Source: an uncultured Sutterella sp.
GTDB taxonomy: Bacteria; Pseudomonadota; Gammaproteobacteria; Burkholderiales; Burkholderiaceae_F
NCBI GenBank assembly: GCA_900544345.1
Contig: UQUR01000003.1
Location: 62,001 to 126,000, forward strand
Direction of reading: 5' to 3'
DNA: 64,000 nt
The notes under the pieces were generated by a model, which was not told where the DNA came from, searched no databases, and was given only the letters and a program-made list of their open reading frames with translations. A program made the translations under genes and the position numbers. Shown here piece after piece: positions 61,134 through 64,000 of the stretch (position 1 is its first letter; every line of letters begins with the position of its first letter).

Positions 61134-61387
61134 TGAGACGTGACGTTGTCACTGAAGTGATTGTTGATTACGGAGAATTTACTGAAAATTTCGCTACTGT
61201 TCTAGAAGCAAAAGACTATATTAACAGCAACTTGGACGAGCTGGACTGGCCTATATCAGTTTGGCTTGAAGACTCTAATGGACGCAAAAAATGGGACTAC
61301 CAGCTCATTGACGACGGCGCTGGTGGAGTTGAGTTAATTGAAGGCGAACCGATTAAATCTGGCTCCTTTTATCGTCCAATCCACTAA
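61133..61387 (+). CDS. Small acidic protein of unknown function
   Basis: 84 residues, start overlapping the dipeptidase stop by one base (TAATG) and followed by the HIT gene after 16 bp. The sequence is acidic with a long predicted helix/strand body (YINSNLDELDWPISVWLEDS) and ends SFYRPIH. No signal peptide or metal motif. I do not recognise the family. The tight packing in an operon and clean in-frame reading argue that it is a real gene. Confidence 0.65.
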   Translation: MRRDVVTEVIVDYGEFTENFATVLEAKDYINSNLDELDWPISVWLEDSNGRKKWDYQLIDDGAGGVELIEGEPIKSGSFYRPIH

Positions 61388-61403
61388 ATAAGGAAATGAC
61401 AAC

Positions 61404-61829
61404 ATGAATTGCATTTTATGTCATCCAACTAATGAAAATGTGCTCTGGAAGAACAAACAGATGCGGGTAATTCATGTTGATGATCCAATTTATCCGGGTT
61501 ATTTTCGGGTGATTTGGAACACTCATGTTGCCGAGATGTCTGACTTGTCCGATCAGGACAGAGAAATGCTGCAGAAAGTTTTGCTGACCGTTGAAAAAGT
61601 TCTCCGGCAACAGATGAGACCGGACAAAATCAATCTGGCTCAGTTTGGCAACATGGTTCCTCATCTTCATTGGCATATTATTGCCCGCTATCGTGACGAC
61701 GCTCATTTTCCGGAATCAATCTGGGGCCAACAACAAAGAAAAGTCTCGCCTAAAAGACTGACAGCTTGGCAACAAGATGCTAAACAGACCGAGGAGGTCT
61801 TAGCCAAAACGTTGTCGGAACTTTTCTAA
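61404..61829 (+). CDS. HIT-family nucleotide hydrolase/transferase
   Basis: 141 residues with the histidine triad PHLHWHII. An N-terminal CILC could bind zinc, as in several HIT proteins, but a full zinc set is not seen. The order of elements (VIHVDDPIYPGYFRVI, NLAQFGNMVPHLHWH) resembles the betaproteobacterial HIT family usually annotated as HIT-domain diadenosine tetraphosphate hydrolase. Last gene of the rlpA operon; overlaps the convergent SPOR gene stop by 4 bp. Confidence 0.85.
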   Translation: MNCILCHPTNENVLWKNKQMRVIHVDDPIYPGYFRVIWNTHVAEMSDLSDQDREMLQKVLLTVEKVLRQQMRPDKINLAQFGNMVPHLHWHIIARYRDDAHFPESIWGQQQRKVSPKRLTAWQQDAKQTEEVLAKTLSELF

Positions 61830-62629
61830 AATTGACAGTTGTAAAGATGTTGCCCATGTTTTTGGGCAACATTTTTTAGTGCTCTTGTCTGTTGCTCAGA
61901 TAGGGAGGAAAAAATCAGGTGAACTTTTCCACTCGGTTCACCGATGAGCCGGGTCAGACGGATATCGTTCATCTTAAGTTTGTTCAAAGCTTCTTCGAAA
62001 AAAGTTTGCGCTCTGTCCGGGTCGCTAAACTCTCCCAATTGAACTGCGTTCATTAAAGGTCCGGATTCAATGACGCGAGCAGAAGGATAACCTTGTTTTT
62101 TGACCTGCTTCATCAACGCTTCTGCACCTTTGAGCGTTGTCGTCGGAATAATAAAAATCACGTATGAGTCCGCTGATAAAACCGACTCCACACGAACCGT
62201 TTCTAAAAGACCGGCTTTTTCAATTGAGCGATTAATAGACGGCAGCGCTTTTGTTGAAAGAGGTCCCATTCTGAAACAGACAGTTTCCTCAGTAATGCCC
62301 GTTTCTTTTTGGGGCTGAGGAATAGGGATGGGAAGGGGCTCTGCTTTCTTAGCTTCTACCAATTGTTTTTCTTGTTTGGCTAATTCTTCAGCTTCTCTTT
62401 GCTTTTCCTCCAGGGCTTTTTTCTCCTCAGAGGCTGCGAGTCGCTCTTGCTTCACATAATTTTCAAGATCATCAATCGGAACAATATGCTGCATGGCTGA
62501 AGGAAAAACTTCAGCCTGAGCAGAAGATTTTTGAACCGGTTTTTGCGGTTCAACCAGCCAACCTTCAAAAGCCTCCCAACCATAGTAACCTGCACAAATC
62601 AGGCACAGCAAAATTGCAACAGTTCTCAT
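61826..62629 (-). CDS. SPOR-like membrane-anchored protein
   Basis: 267 residues: a single N-terminal membrane helix (MRTVAILLCLICAGYYGW), a charged Glu/Lys-rich coiled-coil and Pro-rich linker (about 50-110), and a C-terminal segment with SPOR-like pattern (ESGPLMNAVQLGEFSDPDRAQTFFEEAL). In betaproteobacteria such a gene typically follows birA and coaX, as here (4-bp ATGA overlap with coaX). Likely cell-division or peptidoglycan-associated, by domain only. Confidence 0.7.
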   Translation of the reverse strand: MRTVAILLCLICAGYYGWEAFEGWLVEPQKPVQKSSAQAEVFPSAMQHIVPIDDLENYVKQERLAASEEKKALEEKQREAEELAKQEKQLVEAKKAEPLPIPIPQPQKETGITEETVCFRMGPLSTKALPSINRSIEKAGLLETVRVESVLSADSYVIFIIPTTTLKGAEALMKQVKKQGYPSARVIESGPLMNAVQLGEFSDPDRAQTFFEEALNKLKMNDIRLTRLIGEPSGKVHLIFSSLSEQQTRALKNVAQKHGQHLYNCQF

Positions 62630-63390
62630 GCTACGATCTCTGACTCCGAGCGCAAAGCCAGTCCTCTCAGGACCAAATTATGTTTGATAATGCTGTTAGG
62701 AAACTCTTTTTGCAGATAAGGAGCAAAACGACTCACCGCTCCGCCCGCTAAAACCAAATTAGGTTCAAAGCCATGCTGCTGCATAACCCGCATTCCGCGC
62801 TCAATCAAGCCCAACTGCGAATCAATAATACCGGTCACAATTCCTGTCATCGTATCAGTCGGAAAATCAGCATAGTCTCCGTCTGCTTTAGGTAAGGTTG
62901 CCGTACCGGTCACCAAGCTGTCACGCATTAAAACCATTCCCGGAGCAATTCGTCCACCGGCAAACACCATTTGATTACCTTGAGGGAACACACAGTCAAC
63001 CGTACTTGCCGTGCCGAGATGAACAACCAGCAAGGCTTGTCCCGGCAAAAAACTCACAGCTCCGATTGCCGCATGCCAGCGATCCGAGCCCAACTGCACC
63101 GCAGTTTTATATGAATTGACCAACGAAAACTGACCGTCAAATCTTGATTGCGCCTTAAGCCACGTTACCTTAACACCTTGAGAAGCCAATAACCGTGTCA
63201 CCGATAAAGTTAAATCTCTGGAAGCGACAGAGCAACCGTAAACATGATTAATCGATTGATCCTTCAGGGCTTGTAAAAGTTTTTCTGAAAAATGGTGTGA
63301 ACCTCCGTGCACCAATGTATGCGGCGATTCAGGATTATCTGAAGTTGCCCATTTTAAAGCCGTATTACCTAAGTCAATCAATAAATTCAT
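62626..63390 (-). CDS. coaX: Type III pantothenate kinase
   Basis: First step of CoA synthesis. 254 residues, ASKHA fold: phosphate-1 loop LIDLGNTALKWA, GSDRWHAAIGA, VVHLGTASTVDCV (phosphate-2) and GGRIAPGM, plus LVLAGGAVSRFAP near the C-terminus. This is the type III enzyme, not CoaA. Overlaps birA by 4 bp upstream and the SPOR gene by 4 bp downstream. Confidence 0.95.
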   Translation of the reverse strand: MNLLIDLGNTALKWATSDNPESPHTLVHGGSHHFSEKLLQALKDQSINHVYGCSVASRDLTLSVTRLLASQGVKVTWLKAQSRFDGQFSLVNSYKTAVQLGSDRWHAAIGAVSFLPGQALLVVHLGTASTVDCVFPQGNQMVFAGGRIAPGMVLMRDSLVTGTATLPKADGDYADFPTDTMTGIVTGIIDSQLGLIERGMRVMQQHGFEPNLVLAGGAVSRFAPYLQKEFPNSIIKHNLVLRGLALRSESEIVA

Positions 63391-64000
63391 TTTTTTACAC
63401 GAATACTCACAGTACCCGTCAACAGAGTCTTTATACCGTCTTCAGTTTGAACCAAGAGTGCACCCTTATCATTAATACCTAACATGCGGCCCTCGTAATT
63501 GAGGTGATTTTCTTCAACAATGTGCACAGTTCGGTTTCGGTAAGCCGCAATTGTATCCCAGAGTTTTCGGACACGTTTCAGTCCATTGTCAGGAAAAGAA
63601 CGAACAGAATGAATGATACTTTGGGAGAGAAAACTCAGCCAATAGCTCTCATCTTTTAATTGCTCATCCGATAAAACTTCTGACAATGACGCATGCCCAT
63701 AGGCTGTTGCTGTATCCTGACTCCTTAAATTAAAGCCGACACCTACCACTAAGACATAAGTTTGGTCAGGCGCCTTAGCTACCTCAACTAAAATGCCGGC
63801 TAATTTTCTTTCATTTAGCAAAATATCGTTAGGCCACTTTATCTCAGCTGCAACTCCTAATTTTCTTAAACCCAATACGATATCAGTTCCGATAGCCAAG
63901 GTTATACCATTGATCAATTGAAGAGTTTTTCCGATCGGCACTGCAACTGAAAACATTAAACATCCATTATTGCCGCTCCACGAACGTCCTCTTGTGCCTC
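63387..64000 (-). CDS. birA: Biotin--[acetyl-CoA-carboxylase] ligase, N-terminal part outside the window
   Basis: The minus-strand frame stays open to the window edge: upstream of the ATG at 63956 it reads GTRGRSWSGNNGCLMFSVAV, the biotin-loop GRGRxW region of BirA, so that ATG is internal. Seen here: IKWPNDILLNERKLAGILVE (central catalytic domain) and GVGFNLR, then the small C-terminal domain (NRTVHIVEENHLNYEGRMLGINDKGALLV, shown by key parts). No DNA-binding domain is visible in this portion, so repressor function cannot be judged. Biotinylates carboxylases. Confidence 0.9.
   Translation of the reverse strand, partial: GTRGRSWSGNNGCLMFSVAVPIGKTLQLINGITLAIGTDIVLGLRKLGVAAEIKWPNDILLNERKLAGILVEVAKAPDQTYVLVVGVGFNLRSQDTATAYGHASLSEVLSDEQLKDESYWLSFLSQSIIHSVRSFPDNGLKRVRKLWDTIAAYRNRTVHIVEENHLNYEGRMLGINDKGALLVQTEDGIKTLLTGTVSIRVKK

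Overview
The window reads as ordinary chromosome of a host-associated betaproteobacterium of the order Burkholderiales, most likely a Sutterellaceae member (Parasutterella/Turicimonas type). That placement is inference. It rests on betaproteobacterial hallmarks: an S-adenosylhomocysteine (SAH) riboswitch before ahcY, the def/fmt-rsmB-DUF4390-ntrYX block, a DUF1840 gene, the birA-coaX-SPOR cassette, a divergent rsmI/LpoA-like pair and gatCAB, together with moderate A+T-leaning DNA and anaerobic metabolism. I see no prophage, insertion sequence, CRISPR array, tRNA or rRNA gene. Genes are dense, often overlapping by 1 to 8 bp.

Layout. 1-6.4 kb: the 3' part of metK, a nitroreductase, a Fur-box-preceded anaerobic heme-degradation radical-SAM gene (chuW/hutW), trpS with a C-terminal extension, and a SAH riboswitch controlling ahcY. 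6.3-15.5 kb: fau (antisense), then slt-cca-folB-ttcA as one unit, then divergent rsmI and an LpoA-like gene followed by uup. 15.7-18.9 kb: an acyl-CoA ligase paired with a HemW-like radical-SAM protein. 19.1-24 kb: the most distinctive locus, a three-subunit [FeFe] hydrogenase (catalytic subunit, Tat-signal small subunit, diheme cytochrome b) followed by maturases hydF and hydE; the third maturase, hydG, is not in the window. 24-31 kb: prfC, a RutG/UraA-like permease, a 430-bp convergent spacer with hairpins, an M20 peptidase and tex. 31-35 kb: an AapJQM-like amino-acid ABC transporter without its ATPase gene. 35-41.5 kb: paeA/ytfL, topB, a divergent dprA, def and an alpha/beta hydrolase. 41.6-50.6 kb: fmt, rsmB, DUF4390, ntrY, short ntrX, trkA, trkH, DUF1840. 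50.8-64 kb: UPF0149, ampG, rsuA, xthA, pyrE, gatCAB, rlpA, an M20 dipeptidase, a small unknown protein, a HIT protein, a SPOR-like protein, coaX and the 3' part of birA.

How the genes work together. metK, ahcY and the riboswitch maintain the methyl cycle, which feeds SAM to the many methyltransferases and radical-SAM enzymes here (RsmI, RsmB, ChuW, HydE, the HemW-like protein). HydA, HydB and the cytochrome b would form a membrane-bound periplasm-facing enzyme passing electrons from H2 into the quinone pool, a plausible energy source for a gut anaerobe living beside H2-producing fermenters. ChuW under a Fur-type operator would release iron from heme without oxygen. Cell-envelope upkeep (slt, LpoA-like, ampG, rlpA, SPOR protein) and translation/RNA maintenance (trpS, cca, ttcA, prfC, def, fmt, gatCAB, rsuA) make up most of the rest.

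Limits: all family assignments are by eye from motifs and remembered homologues. Promoters and hairpins were judged by base pairing and consensus only, without energy calculations or searches.
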